DNA of 64,000 bases. It comes from Tetradesmus obliquus. Its lineage: Eukaryota; Chlorophyta; Chlorophyceae; Sphaeropleales; Scenedesmaceae. The translations under genes were made by a program, and so were the position numbers. The first letter of the stretch is position 1. Each line of letters starts with the position of its first letter. The notes below the pieces were generated by a model. The model was not told where the DNA came from. It was given only the letters and a program-made list of their open reading frames with translations, and did not search any database. Positions 11,870-23,148 of the stretch are shown here, piece after piece. The stretch is taken from contig CP126195.1 of NCBI GenBank assembly GCA_030272155.1, positions 3,083,001 to 3,147,000 of the forward strand. Direction: 5' to 3'.

Positions 11870-13312
11870 ATGTGGATGCATGCAGGGCTGCACCTGCCTG
11901 TGGCGCGCGGCCATGTGCATCTGGACAGCATCAGCTGCTTGACCAACCTGCGCAGGCTAGAGCTGCCCGGCGATGGCAGCACTGATGAATTCGATGGTGT
12001 TGATGTTGAGCTGGATGCAGCAACAAATGCAGCAATTGCACAGCACACGCAGCTTACCAGGCTGTCCCTGTTTGAGGTTGACGTCTCCAGGTTTGGCTGC
12101 GGCTTCCTGTCTGGCCTGCAGCAGCTGCAGGAGTTGAGCGCTACGCTGTCCCCTGCTGAACTCCCTGTCATTGCCGGCTTGACGCAGCTGACGTGGCTCG
12201 AGTGCGACTGGTGGCAGCCGGACGAGCTGCAGCTGCAGCAGATGATGTCTGCAGGCAGTGCAGGCGCTGTAACCTCATGCCCTGCAGTGCGAGCATTAGT
12301 GACAAAGGCTGATGCTCCCCCCTTTGAGGCATTTCCTGGCCTGGAGCAGCTGGTGCAGGGCTCGGGTTGGCAGCCGGCTGCTTTCACCAGCTTGGCGCAG
12401 CACTGCAAGGGCCTACAGAAGCTGCACATCAGCAGCCACGTTGATGTCAGCATGTCCAACTTATACGGAGATGCTGCAGCAGAGTGCGCGGCTGCTGTGC
12501 GCAGCCTGTCAGCGCTGCAGCAGCTCACGTGGCTGAGCTTCGTGCCTAATGACAGGGCTGAGGTGAGCGCGCTACCTTGCGCCTGAGCTGAGTTGCAATG
12601 CTGTTGTGTGTTGCATGGCGCTGCCATTGCATCCATGAGTCAGGAGCTAGCGCCTGCTTGCAAAGGCACCTGCCACAGCAGGCCAACTATTTAAATGAAA
12701 ACTCTCTGTCAACAGTATGATGCTGAAGCGAAGATGGTGGCTGTAGCAGCCAGGTCTGCTCAAGTAATGCAAGCGCCACACGTAGGCTGCATGGAGCTGT
12801 GGCTTATGATGCTGTGCTGATCTGTGTGCATGGGTGCTGGGGTTCTGTCAATCATGTGCACACGCGCGCTGTACTGGCAGTAGCTCCCAGGCAAAGCATG
12901 TAATGGACTCTCTTGTCCTGCCTGGCTGCTGACCTCACAGGTGGCAGCGCTGGCAGCGCTGGCAGCGCTGCAGCAGCTGCGCGGCCTCATGGTTCGGATC
13001 CCCGCACGGTGGAGTCAGCTACAGCTGAGTGACCTTGCAGCACTGAGCGCCCTGCAAGGCCTTAAGAAGCTGACCATTGAGCTGCCTAGCATCAAAGCGG
13101 GATCAAATTCACTGTCCTGCAAGCAGGTGCAGCAGGTACTGGCTAGCGTGCGGCATGTGCGGTCTGTGAGGCTGTATCTGGATGGGGGCCGAGTGCCGGC
13201 GGCTGAGGAGGTGGTGCGGGAAGCAAGGCAGGCGAATGCAGCTGCGGGGGTTGGGGGCCCTGCAAATTTGCTGGTTGCAGCACTAGACCCAGGGGGTGAC
13301 TATGGTGAATAA
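10524..13312 (+). pseudogene. F-box-like/LRR paralogue B, exon 1 broken
   Basis: The exons are 10524-10848, 11073-11476, 11886-12562 and 12941-13312. The last three are open and in matching phases (1, then 0) and give the fullest picture of the family: LRRs in exon 2, a long LRR exon 3 (HLDSISCLTNL, LQQLQELSA, LTWLECDW, LQKLHISSH) and the terminal exon. Exon 1 is damaged. The CAG codon of the STCKQL motif is TAG at 10668-10670, and a small deletion just after shifts the reading frame for the rest of the exon (TALRVPG through DALAG lies in another frame). Either it is a pseudogene, or translation starts later and lacks the F-box-like part. A long CTG tract (about 11775-11867) precedes the exon 3 acceptor. 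Confidence 0.6.
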
Positions 13313-13384
13313 GTGATGAAGCTTGATGCTGCCTTTTCACACACCATGATAGTGATAGGCACCATAGGACACGCGCCTGGCATT

Positions 13385-13850
13385 CATTGCGCAGCTGCAT
13401 CTGCTGCTGGTTGCAGTGGCTGTGCTGGCAGTGCTGCTGGCGGCACGCCTGCAGCCGTGTGCATGCAGGCAGGGCTTGCAGGAGACGGCCACACATGCAG
13501 TGCTGGTGTAAAAAGGTGCACCAAGGAGAGTCCCCATTTGTGTGTGCGTCCCCATTTCGTTGGCTCCTGATTGGGGTTCCCACTCCTCGTTGAGTGGAGC
13601 ATGTAATGTATTGTAATGTATGTGAGCTTTCGACCACAGTGGGCATTAAAATGGGCGTTGATGATGTACTGTGTGCTTTGAAGTATATTTCTTGCTGAGC
13701 AGCAGCAGCACGTGGCTCTCAGCCTGTGGCAGTCTGCACTGCACTGCATGCAGCGCTGGGGCTGTGCAGCTGCAGTGCTGGCCACTGGCAGCACATAGTC
13801 GGGCAGTCAGCAGCAGATGCAGCCTGTTGAAGACCTGTCCAGCTTTGTGT
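13385..13850 (+). pseudogene. Duplicated fragment of the AP2 gene 3' end
   Basis: Bases 13385-13510 translate to PAAVCMQAGLAGDGHTCSAG, against PAAVCMQAGLAGNGQMCSAG in the AP2 C-terminal tail (about 6680-6740). Bases 13755-13830 match the AP2 stop region (GGGCAGTCAGCAGCAGATGC followed by AGCCT). The two halves are separated by about 180-240 bases that are not in the AP2 gene. This is a copied gene end with an insertion, not a functional gene. Confidence 0.75.
13565..13606 (+). repeat. Dispersed 40-base element, copy 1
   Basis: The stretch from CCTGATTGGGGTTCCCACTC through TTGAGTGGAGCA recurs almost identically at 53636-53680. It contains a small hairpin (CCACTC/GAGTGG). It lies inside the segment that interrupts the AP2-derived fragment, which suggests it is part of an inserted mobile or SINE-like element. 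Confidence 0.6.
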
Positions 13851-14129
13851 TTCTGTTTAGAATGCAGCGCATGGTTCGTTGAAGGCACATTCGTAGCATG
13901 CGCGATGCGCGTGCTTTGTTGGCAGTTGTGGCATGTGTTATCTGCTCAATCAGCTGGTTGTTGGGTTGCACTGCATTTCTTGATGGCTGCACGTTACATA
14001 CGCGAAGTTCTGGTGTTCTGGCCGTATATGTGTTGTTATTGCAACGATAATTGCTTGTGATCGCGCAGCAGTCGTGTCATCAAGTCAGGCTGCCTGGAGC
14101 TTCAGCCGTCATCGCTGCTGCCCGCGACG

Positions 14130-14305
14130 CTGCTGCCGGTCCTTGATGGCATGTCGAGCACACTTCAACATATGGAAACCTTTTGGTTTATTACTGGAAG
14201 CTGTCGCAGCAGCTCTTGCTCAGCCGCAGCTGTCCTGGTCAACGCAGATCACCTGCCCGGGCCGGAAGCTTCGCCGGTGTGGCCGGGCTAATCCCCTTTG
14301 CGTAC
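14130..14305 (+). repeat. Conserved block upstream of LRR copy C
   Basis: It is most similar to the copy A block (CTGCCGGTCC, GATGGCATGTCGAGCACA, CCCGGGCCGG, then GCTAA and CCCCTTT). It places copy C as a duplication of the A-side flank. Confidence 0.55.
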
Positions 14306-14559
14306 CCTGAAGAACATTGTTAATTTGCATCCTTGTGAACACATAACGAACTTGGATCGATTGCTATGCTTATGCTTCAACACAAATTTTCGGTCACCAG
14401 CTGAGCCCTGTGACATATTGCTTGTTCCGCTGCCACCTCGCAGCACAAGTAATTCACCCTCTCCTCAACAGACATGCGATTTTCTTTTGTTCATCCGTAA
14501 TTAAGTAACGGTGCATTCGCATCGTTGTTTGCCGCGCGTGTGTGCCAACTGCAGCAGGC

Positions 14560-17176
14560 ATGGCAACAAGCAGCAGCAGCAGCCCTGCAAACGACTGCAT
14601 TTTGCTGCGACTAGCTGAGCACAGCTGGTGGGCACAATGAATAATGCCACACCTACTGAAGTTCAAGGCAGCTGCCAACCTGGCCAGCACATGCAAGCAG
14701 CTGTGCCGCATGTGCCAGCGTGCTGCAGCAGCGCTGCGGGTGCCTGGCGCCGATCTGCGGCTGGTGCAGGCATGCACACGCGAGCGCTTCCCATCCTGCA
14801 AGCAACTGACAGTGCAGCTACACAGCAGGGAGCAGGCGGTGTTTGATCTGCCCCTTGCTCTGGACGCGCTGGCAGGGTGAGTGACGGGCGAACAGCAGCA
14901 CATCATGTAGCGGGTTGCTAATGTGACCTGGTGGTACCAGCAACTGAGCTCTGCTGGCAGTTCTGCACCCAGAAGCTCACTAGATCTATGCATGGCACCC
15001 ACCGGATTTCATGCTGAATGGCGCAGCAGAGAACGCAAAGACGTCTACATGCATGCCGCACTGTGCTTGCAGGCTCACAACTCTGTCGCAGCTAGTGCTA
15101 GGCGTCGATGCAGCAGTTGCCAATGAGCCCCATACCATGGCAGCAGCACTCGCATCGCTACTGCGGTGGCAGATGCGCCAACAGTCAGCGCTGCAGCCGG
15201 CACCCTTCAACTGCAGCCTCACTCTATCCCTGGACTGCAGCTGGCAAGCAAACGAGGCAGTATGGCAAGCGCTTGGGAGGCTGAGCCAGCTCAGCAGCCT
15301 GTTGATTCAAACTGCTGCGGGCGATGCAAACGAGACAGCTGTCAACATGCAGCACCTGTCTGCACTCGCGCCGCTTGGCAGCTGCCTGAAGCAGCTTGAG
15401 CTCAGGATCACACCAGTTGGGGACCTGCAGCATCAAGATTACGCCTTCCTCAGCAGCTTGACCACGATTACAGGTGGGCTGGTGAGAGCATGCTTTGTTA
15501 TGGTAAGCGCCTGCTGGCACAGTGTGGGCCCAGTTTAGTGGTGAGATACCCACCCGCTAGCAGCCGTATGTTCTGTCGTTCTGCTCGGCAAGTCGTGTCG
15601 GGCAGCTGCAGTAGTGGTGATGACAGGCAGCCGGCACCCAACCCAGCCAAATCTGCGGCATGTGTGGCTTTGCCATGCCTCCCAGAAGATCAAGCACTTG
15701 TCTGATAAATGCACTTGAAATTGGTCTCAAGCGTCTGTCATTGCCTTGCTGGCGCTTCACATCTGCCTCCACTGCTGCTGCTGCTGCTGCTGCTTCTTCT
15801 GCTGCTGCTGCTGCTGCTGCTGTGGTTGTGGGATGCCTTCATGGCTGCACCTCCCTGTGGAGTGCGACCATGTGCGCCTTGACAGCATCAGCTGCTTGAC
15901 CAACCTGCGCAGCCTGGAGTTGCCCGCACATAGATTGCCGAACTTGTGCTGGACGCTGCAGTGTATGCAGCAATCGCACAGCTCACTCAGCTCACTAGGC
16001 TGTCTCTGTCTTTGATAGAGCTCGGCAGCCCTGGTTGCAAGTACCTGTCGCACCTGCAGCAGCTGCAGGAGCTGAGTGCAGCTCTCTGCGCCGCTGCCTT
16101 GCCTGTTGTTGCCAGCTTGACCCGGCTGACATGGCTCGAGTGTGACTGGCAGCAGCAGCAGCAGCAGCGGCCCGCAGGCGTGCCTTTCACGTGCCCTTCA
16201 GTGCAAGCACTAGTGACAGCACGTGACGCTGTCCCTTTTGAGTCTTTCCCAGGCCTGGTAGATCTAGTGCAAGGCGGCAGCTGGCAGCCCGCCGCATTTG
16301 CCAGCCTGGCACAGCACTGCAGCGGCCTCAGGCAGCTGCACATCAGCAGCCACTGCAGCCTGTCTGCCAGCTTGTCTGTCAATGACATGTTGATGCCAGG
16401 AGCAGCGGCAGCAGCAGAGTGCGCAGCTGCCGTGCGGAGCCTGTCAGCGCTGCGGCAGCTCACGTGGCTGAGCTTCGCGCCCAAATACAAAGCTGAGGTG
16501 AGCGCACTGCTGGATAGCCGCAGCTTGCCTGCAGTGCTGCTGTGTGCTGCATGCAAACTATCTCATGCATTTTCTGACATGGCCTGGCGTGCCTGCGCGC
16601 GTGTCAGCACGTGTTTCAGCGCCATCTCATTGGGCTGATTGACAAGCGCTGTGACATGATGTTCTGTATACAGAGTGGGTATGGAGCCTGCTGCCATTGC
16701 AAGCATCAGTCCGTGGGTTGCGCCTGCATGCATGTGAGCACGTGCCGCTGCATGCTACCGAAACTCGCTCCCATGACACAGCAAATACGGCTTGAATTTA
16801 GCCAAATCCCGCTCTGCCAGGCTGCTGGCCTCACAGGTGGCTGCACTGGCAGCGTTGCAGCAGCTGCGCGGCCTCATGGCCAGGATCACTCTGAGCAGCG
16901 AGCTGCGGCTGAACGACCTTGCTGCACTGGGCCCCCTGCGAGGCCTTACGACGCTGGCAATCGAGCTGCCTGATGTCATTGAACTTTCCTGCAAGCGGGC
17001 CAAGCGGGTATTGTCCAGCGTGCCACACGTGCAGGTGGTGACGCTGTATGTTGATGCACGCCACGTGGAGGCTGCAGCGCGGGTGGTGCGGGAAGCTAGG
17101 GAGGCGCATGCGGCTGCAGGTATTGAGTGGCCTGCTGTCGTGCTGGTTGCGGACTTAGAGCCAGGGTGGGATCATC

Positions 17177-17216
<40 letters not shown>

Positions 17217-17235
17217 GCCAGGGTGGGATGCATGA
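14560..17235 (+). pseudogene. F-box-like/LRR paralogue C, several lesions, poly-Asp tail
   Basis: The exons by homology are 14560-14876, 15073-15473, about 15852-16497 and 16837-17235. From the family ATG the frame meets TGA after WWAQ. An in-frame ATG at 14644 (MPHLLKFKAAANLASTCKQL) could rescue most of exon 1. Exon 3 has lost the CAG acceptor seen in copy B (B reads GCAG before GGCTGCACC, C reads TCAT). It also has a frameshift between LRSLELPAH and LVLDAAVYAAIAQ. Exon 4 is open and ends in EPGWD, His2, twelve Asp and a second EPGWDA, from a GAT microsatellite. Overall it is probably a pseudogene. The C-terminal exon could still be transcribed. Confidence 0.55.
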
Positions 17236-17859
17236 CGGCCCTCTGGCCTTGAGCACACAGCAGCGGCTGCAGCTGTCCCCATGCGCGCAGCCAGCTGGCT
17301 GCAGCCCCATATGGCAAGCCCTGTTGCCAGCTGCAGCGACAGCAACCATTCCGGAATGACAGACACCCTGTGTAGCATGGACAGGACATCTAAGTGCCTG
17401 AACTGCTGTGAGGCTCAACTCGCTGCCCCCTATAGTGCAAAGCTGTTGCACCACCGTACCGCCTGTACTGTACACACGCTGGTGCTGAGCTGCAGCTGCA
17501 TGACAGGCAGTCCGCAGTCCCCTGCGGTCACTCTGAGTCATCAGTGTGTTGATTGGATGCAGTCTTGCTGTCCAGTCGATGCAAAGATCACCTGCAAGCT
17601 GCTAGGGTTTCGCCAGCAGGGTGTGACAGGACAACTACTACCATCACGTGCATCCCTGGTGTGCAGGGATGTTGTAGTTGTGCTTAAACGAACTATTGTC
17701 TGCGTTGGATCACTTTTCCGCACCAAGGGGTTCGCAGTCGTGACGTTCCGACTGTTTTCCGTGAGTATCCGTGTTCTCAAGCGTATGGACCTGACATCAA
17801 CCAGTCCTCAAGTACTGTAGTGGAAGAGCTCGAGACGCTGCGATGAATCGTGGTGCTGG
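17236..17859. other. Intergenic region upstream of the NTT gene
   Basis: An open frame runs through 17281-17820, but it shows no family resemblance, no acceptable context and ordinary composition, so I do not call it. A small imperfect hairpin (CAACTAC and CATCCCTG pairing with CAGGGATG and GTAGTTG) lies at about 17632-17690. Confidence 0.5.
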
Positions 17860-20800
17860 TTGACAATGTCCTTGTCTTGGCCGAATGTGCCCGCCATCCG
17901 TGGATTGCTGGCAACAAACAGCTTTCATCAAGCGAAACAGTTCCCAAACCTAAGTTTGCGCTTTAGTACATGCTTCCTGCCGGTGGGCTCGGCTGCACGT
18001 CAGCTCAACAGCAGTAGCAGCAGCAGGTGCTGCTCTCGACATGATCCATGGCATCCGGCGCTCGGTCCAGCTCTGTTTGCACGGCTCAAAGGATCTGGCT
18101 GTGTTGCTGCCTCAGCTAGCAGGAGGTGGCATGGGGACTCGCAGCACAGTAGAAGCACGCAGCAGCAACCGCCAGCAGCAGTGCCAACTGCAAGCAGCAG
18201 CACAACAGAACTCAGCGCAGGCGGTAGACCAAAGAGTGCTTGGCGTAAACTCAACCCGCTGCGTATGCTGTTTGGCTCGGCATGGCGCAAGGCTATACCG
18301 CTGTCGGTGCTGTTCTTTTCAGCCACCTTCATCTTCACTATGGTGAGCAGGCACTGTTGCAGCATCGGTTCGTGCTAGCTCTGCAGCAAGCAGTTGCAAG
18401 CTGCAGCAGGTATTGGGAGGCAAAACTCACTTGCGGCTTTGACTAGCTGTGGTCACAGTGGATGAGCAACAGCAACTGCAGCGCATGTATCCTCCTGCAA
18501 GCAGCTGCCTCTGCACACCGACAGCCTGCCAGCACCTGCCAGCAATCTCCATCTCCGACCAACAAGCCAGCAGCTGCTGCTGCCCTTGCGTTGCACTGTT
18601 TCTGCTGGCCTTGCTGAATACTCAACCTTTCAACTGTCCTTGTATGCACCTGCAGCTGCAGAGCCTGAAGGATGGCATAGTGGTGATTGAGATGGGTGCT
18701 GATGCGCTGCCCTTCCTCACCACACTGGGCACACTGCCTGCCTCACTGGCTTACTTCAACTTCTACAGGTTCACTCTGGTGAGCGGCGTGCAGCGGCCAC
18801 TGCTTGCAGGAAAGCAGCGGGCTTGCATGACAGCAGCAAACAGCGCCAGAGCACGGAGATGGAGCAAGGTGGGGTTTACCAAGCCAAGTGCTTGAGCACA
18901 AGGCAACCTGCGGCTGCTTTTGTGGATCGGCCGGCTTAAGACTTGACACTCCTGCAGCACCATGGTGATGTGGCACTGTGCCATTCACACCACAGCTGTA
19001 GGCAGCAGCAGCGGCGGGTTCAACGCTGACTCCTTGTGCGACACATGGCCTGTAACATATGGTGTTGCTGCTCGCTTGTCTTGCAGGTGCCTCACGTGCC
19101 CCCGCAGCACCTGTACTTTGCCACAGCAGCGCCCTTCCTGGCCTTCTATGCACTGTTTGCCTTCGTGCTGTACCCGCTGGCCCCAGCGCTGCACAGCTGC
19201 ACTGGCCAGTGGCTGTCATGGCTGTCTGTGCTGCCCCAGGGGCTTGCAGGACTAGTGGCAGCGCTGCAGCAGTGGCTGTTCTCGCTGTTTTATGTGGCGG
19301 GTGACCTGTGGGGGCCTGTGATGATCACGCTTGCGTTCTGGTGAGCAAGCAGCTGCTGCAACAGGCGTAGTCCACTGAACATGACTGCACAGGTGGATTT
19401 GGAATACGATGTTGACATGCAAGGCAGCCAGAAGACAGCACAACTTATTACCCACAACAGACGGCCTGCTTGCAGGAGTCGTAGGCGCCTTGGCGATGCT
19501 GCTACTACTGCTGTTGGCGTGTGAAATCTACATGTGTTCCTGCTTGCAGGACTGTTGCTGATGAGGTGTGCACCAAGGCGGAAGCCAAGGTGCTGTACCC
19601 GCAGCTGGGGCTGCTGCCCTTGATGCTGCTGTTACTGCTGTTGACTTCACAAATTCTCAATCAATGCTGCTTGCAGGACTGTTGCTGATGAGGTGTGCAC
19701 CATGGAGGAAGCCAAGGTGCTGTACCCGCAGCTAGGGCTGCTGTCTTTGATGCTGCTGTTACTGCTGTTGGCATCACTCATTGCCAACTATTGCTGCTTG
19801 CAGGACTGTTGCTGATGAGGTGTGCACCATGGAGGAGGCCAAGGTGCTGTACCCGCAGCTAGGGCTGCTGGCCAATCTGGGGCTGGTGGGCAGCGGCAAG
19901 TTCATAAAGGCGGTGCACCGCGCAGTGGGCGGCAAGCCAGGGCCAGATGGCATGGGTGTGGTGCTGCAGGTGGGGTGGGGGGGGGGGGGGGTAAAAGTTT
20001 GACCGTGCTGACCGTGAAGAGGCGGTAGTGCACAAGAGCAGCCTGCGCGGAGTACAGGGAACATGCGGTTCTCGCGCGAAAGTATGCATGTTTTCTGGCT
20101 CACTCAAGGTGTGTGGCATCGGCAGGTTGATCAAAGCAGTACACCCGAGCAGTTGGCGGCAAACCAGGGCCGGATGGCATGGACGCGGTGCTGCAGGTGA
20201 CAGAAGGTGATGGTCGACCGATTGACCAAGTTCGACCGTAGATGGCAATGGTGTGACAGAGCTGCGTGACGAAGTGCCAGACGTGCGCGTGCTTGTGCCG
20301 CATGTTTGCCCTGTGTCCTGCGCTGCAGGTGCTGGTGCTGTGCATGCTGCTGATGGCTGGAGTCATGTTTGCCTGCAAGGCGCTCATCAACAGGCGCTAC
20401 CTGAAGCCAGGTAGGCTCAGCAGCGACCACAGCAGGGACAAGCAGAACAGCAGCGCGCCGCGCACAGAGCAGCAGCAACAGCAGCAGCAGCAGCAGCCAC
20501 ATGCTGGAGAGCTAGAGGCTGCTGTGGCTGAATCCGCAGCTGCTGCTGGTGCGCAGCCGCAGCAGAAGCCAGCCCTTGCAGCAGCACCTGCTTTCATTAC
20601 GAGTGCTGGTGGCGGCATTATGCATGCACACCACAGGCACAGTAGAGCGCAGCAGCCGCGGCGGCCACCGCCGCTGCAGCCTATCAGCAGTGCCAGCAGC
20701 AGCAGGAGCTCCAGTCCAGGCAGCCTGTTGGCCAGCAACAGCAACAGCAGCAGCAGCAGCTCGCCCCGCAGCGGCAGCCCAGCAGCAGAGGCAGCAGGGT

Positions 20801-23148
20801 CTCAGCCCAAACCCAAGGGCAGTAAACCCAAGGCGTCCTGGCAGGAGGCTTGGACAGTGCTTGGCAGGAACCCTAAAGCTGCTGAGCTCACCACCTGGGT
20901 CGTAAGCTTTGGCATTGCACTGCGGCTGTTTGAGTATGCTTTCAAGGCACAGGTGGGTTCCTGCACGGCACAGCAGGCTGTGACAGGTCATACATTGCAC
21001 TGTCTGCTGCTTGGCGCTTTTTTGGTGTCAAACCCACTGGTGTCCCAATTTCCTGCAAGTTGTGTGTGTGCACTTGTTGCAGGCAACTTGAGGAGTGCTG
21101 ACAGTCACTGGGTTGGCAGGTGTCAGCTGGACAAGCCAGCACGCCAGCACGCAACAACTGCATGGGATCAGGGCTCTGTATCTGCCAGCAAGAAGGGTGT
21201 CAATGGCACTGTTTTTTGTCCGCAGCTATCATCAGCCAGACAAGCTAGCACACCAGCATGCATCAATGCAACCAGGGCTGTTGCTTACTTTTGTGCTTTT
21301 GTGGTGCATGGTCCCTGCTCACTGCTTGTGGTGCGCTGCCCTGCGGTGTGTAATGCTCTGCCTGCGGTTGCAGCTGCGGCTGGCTGCTGCCGACTCAGCG
21401 GCCTACTGCTGCGCGCTGGCAGACCTGCAGAGCGCAGTGGGCATGGGCACACTGGCCCTGATGGCAACCTCAAAGCTCATATTCAAGGTGAGTTTGAAGC
21501 TGGTGAACAGCATCTGATTGGTGGGCATGGGCGCACTGGCGCTGATGACAGCCTCAAAGCTGATATTCAAGGTGCGTTGGGGAGTGTTGCAGTCCACATG
21601 TTCTGACCGTGCTGAGGTTGGGGTGATACACTATGGACCGTGGTGTACAGCTTGCAGCAACAGCTGGTTGCTTGGTTGATGTCAAAGGCAAGCACTACAC
21701 TCGGACGTTGCTGCAACACCAGGTGCTGACTGCTTGCCGGCAGTGCCTGACAACATGCTTGTATTGTGCTGTGTGTGCGTTCACTGTGTAATGCTGTGCA
21801 GCACCTGGGATGGTCGGGAGCTGCCCTGATCAGCCCCAGCGTCATGCTGCTGCTGGGCTCCTCCTTCTTCGGCTGCTGCCTGCTGGCACAAGCAGCAGCA
21901 GCAGCAGCGCCAGCAGCAGCTGCAGCAGCTGCCGGCATTGCAGCAGGGCCCGCAGCAGCAAGCAGCAGCAGCTGGAGTGCAGCTGCACTCGCTGCGGCCG
22001 CATCTGGTGGGCAAGCTGCATCGGAGTTGCTGTCAGGCCTGGGCTTGAGTGCAGGATTTGCCACATGTGTTGCTGCTGGAGCTTGCCGCAGTAGCTTGTT
22101 CCAGCCGACTAAGGAGATGGTGTACAAAACAATGCAGCCTGCTGAGAGCAAGGCGAGCAAGGCAGTAGTAGACTTGATAGGAGGGCAGGTGGCAAAGTCG
22201 GGTGCAGGATGGCTGGTGCAGGTGCTGCTGCTGGCTGCAGGCAGTATCAATGCAGCGCTCTCAGCTATGGCGCTGCTGTTCTTTTCAGCTTGTGTTGCAT
22301 GGCTCAAGTCTACGCTGCGGCTGTCAACACAGATGCAGCAGCACGCTGATCAGCAGGCACAGGCAGACGCCGCTGCTGCCGCACAGCAGCAGCAGCAGGC
22401 AGAGGCCGAGCAGCAGCAGCAGCAAGCGGCAGCAGCAGCAGCAGGTGCTGGGCAGGCTGGTGAGCAGAGTCAGCGGCAGCTGGAGTATTGGCAGCGCAAC
22501 TGGCAGCAGCAGCGCGAGGTGCGGCGGCTGCGGCGGCAGCAGCGGCAGCGGCAGCAGCAGCTGCTGCAGTACCAGGGGTGGCGGCTGCCGCTGCCGTGTG
22601 AGCTGGCTGCTGCTGCTGCCGCTGCCTCGCGCTGGTGTGGCAGCCATCCAGCAGGGCCGGCAGCAGCAGCAGCAGCAGACAGTGATGTGAATGAGCGCAG
22701 CAGCAGCAGCAGCTACAGCAGCAGTGATGGTGGTGGCTATGCTGGCTTGAGCGGAGGCCGTACGGCGCACCCGCTCCTGCTGCAGCCCCCTATGCTGCGT
22801 GATGCGGAGTACTGGGAGAGTGTGTACCTTGCCCTTGCTGCTGATCCAGAACTGTTGGAAGCAGCAGTAATAGGCAGGCGCAGCGGGGTCATTGAGCAGC
22901 AGGAGCAGCAACAGCGGCTGCAGCAGCAGCAGCAGCTGGGGCTTCCTGTGAGCGGAGGAAGTGCAAGCAGCGGCGTGAAGCAGCAGGAGCATGACGGCAG
23001 CGCTGCAGAGCGCAAGGACTGGCAGGCAATGCAGCAGCAGCAGCAGCAGGGTGCAGAGCAGAAGGGATTGGCAGGCCATGCGCTGCCTGATATGAAGGGC
23101 ATGGCGCTTGCAAAGGAAGCTCTGCACACTACTTTTGATGTGTATTGA
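17860..23148 (+). CDS. NTT: ATP/ADP translocase of the plastid NTT (TLC) family
   Basis: Seven exons, 17860-18342, 18662-18778, 19087-19340, 19804-19969, 20329-20952, 21374-21487 and 21802-23148, give about 1034 aa. The N-terminus is Ser/Arg-rich and transit-peptide-like. Family landmarks appear in order: KAIPLSVLFF (first helix), SLKDGIVV and ADALPFLTT (matching the TKDVLVV...IPFLK region), ALFAFVLYPL, LFYVAGDLWG, ADEVCTMEEAKVLYPQLG, then after a long Gln/Ser linker (about residues 370-510) the second half with FGIALRLFEYAFK, SLFQPTKEMVY and VAKSGAGWL. These proteins exchange ATP for ADP across the plastid inner envelope. The linker and a roughly 260-residue Gln-rich C-terminal tail are larger than usual for the family. 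Three exon-edge duplications occur in its introns. The assigned start is the first ATG of exon 1; ATGs further in are possible. Confidence 0.85.
19490..19869 (+). repeat. Three-copy acceptor-side array at NTT exon 4
   Basis: A 127-base unit holds the end of intron 3 (GATGCTGCTGTTACTGCTGTTG, diverged middle, TGCTTGCAG) and the first 20 or so codons of exon 4 (TVADEVCT..EAKVLYPQLGL). Copies have acceptors before 19550, 19677 and 19804. Only the third continues into the rest of the exon. Using copy 1 leads to a stop inside copy 2. Copy 1 differs by KAEA in place of MEEA. Confidence 0.9.
20109..20196 (+). repeat. Decayed copy of the end of NTT exon 4 with its donor
   Basis: This matches 19884-19969 (GGCAAGCCAGGGCCAGATGG region and CTGCAG before GT) and extends into the intron start (GTTTGACCGT against GTTCGACCGT). 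A one-base insertion breaks the frame (CACCCGAGCAGTTGG against CACCGCGCAGTGGG). The donor GT at 20197 is retained, 227 bases beyond the true donor. Confidence 0.8.
21095..21285 (+). repeat. Imperfect tandem repeat in NTT intron 5
   Basis: CAGCTGGACAAGCCAGCACG at about 21124 recurs as CAGCCAGACAAGCTAGCACA at about 21234. Each is followed by a related CCAGCA...CAGGGCT segment. The spacing is about 110 bases and the repeat is entirely intronic. Confidence 0.55.
21435..21577 (+). repeat. Donor-side exon-edge duplication at NTT exon 6
   Basis: The final 50 or so bases of exon 6 with its donor (GTGGGCATGGGCACACTGG through ATATTCAAG|GT, donor at 21488) are copied at 21519-21574, with the second donor at 21572, 84 bases on. 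The copy has several substitutions (ACACTGGCCCTG to GCACTGGCGCTG). Confidence 0.85.

Noticed and set aside
12941-12975. GGCAGCGCT triplication at the start of LRR copy B last exon
   Set aside because: A nine-base in-frame slippage (ALAALAAL). It is too short and common to report as a finding.
17281-17820. A 179-codon plus-strand frame upstream of NTT
   Set aside because: No family resemblance, Cys-rich by chance, and it overlaps a hairpin. It could only be 5' flank; no splice link in phase to NTT exon 1 was seen.
19977-19991. Run of 15 G in NTT intron 4, and a run of 15 C at 38704-38718
   Set aside because: Simple homopolymers in introns, prone to sequencing error. No function can be argued.
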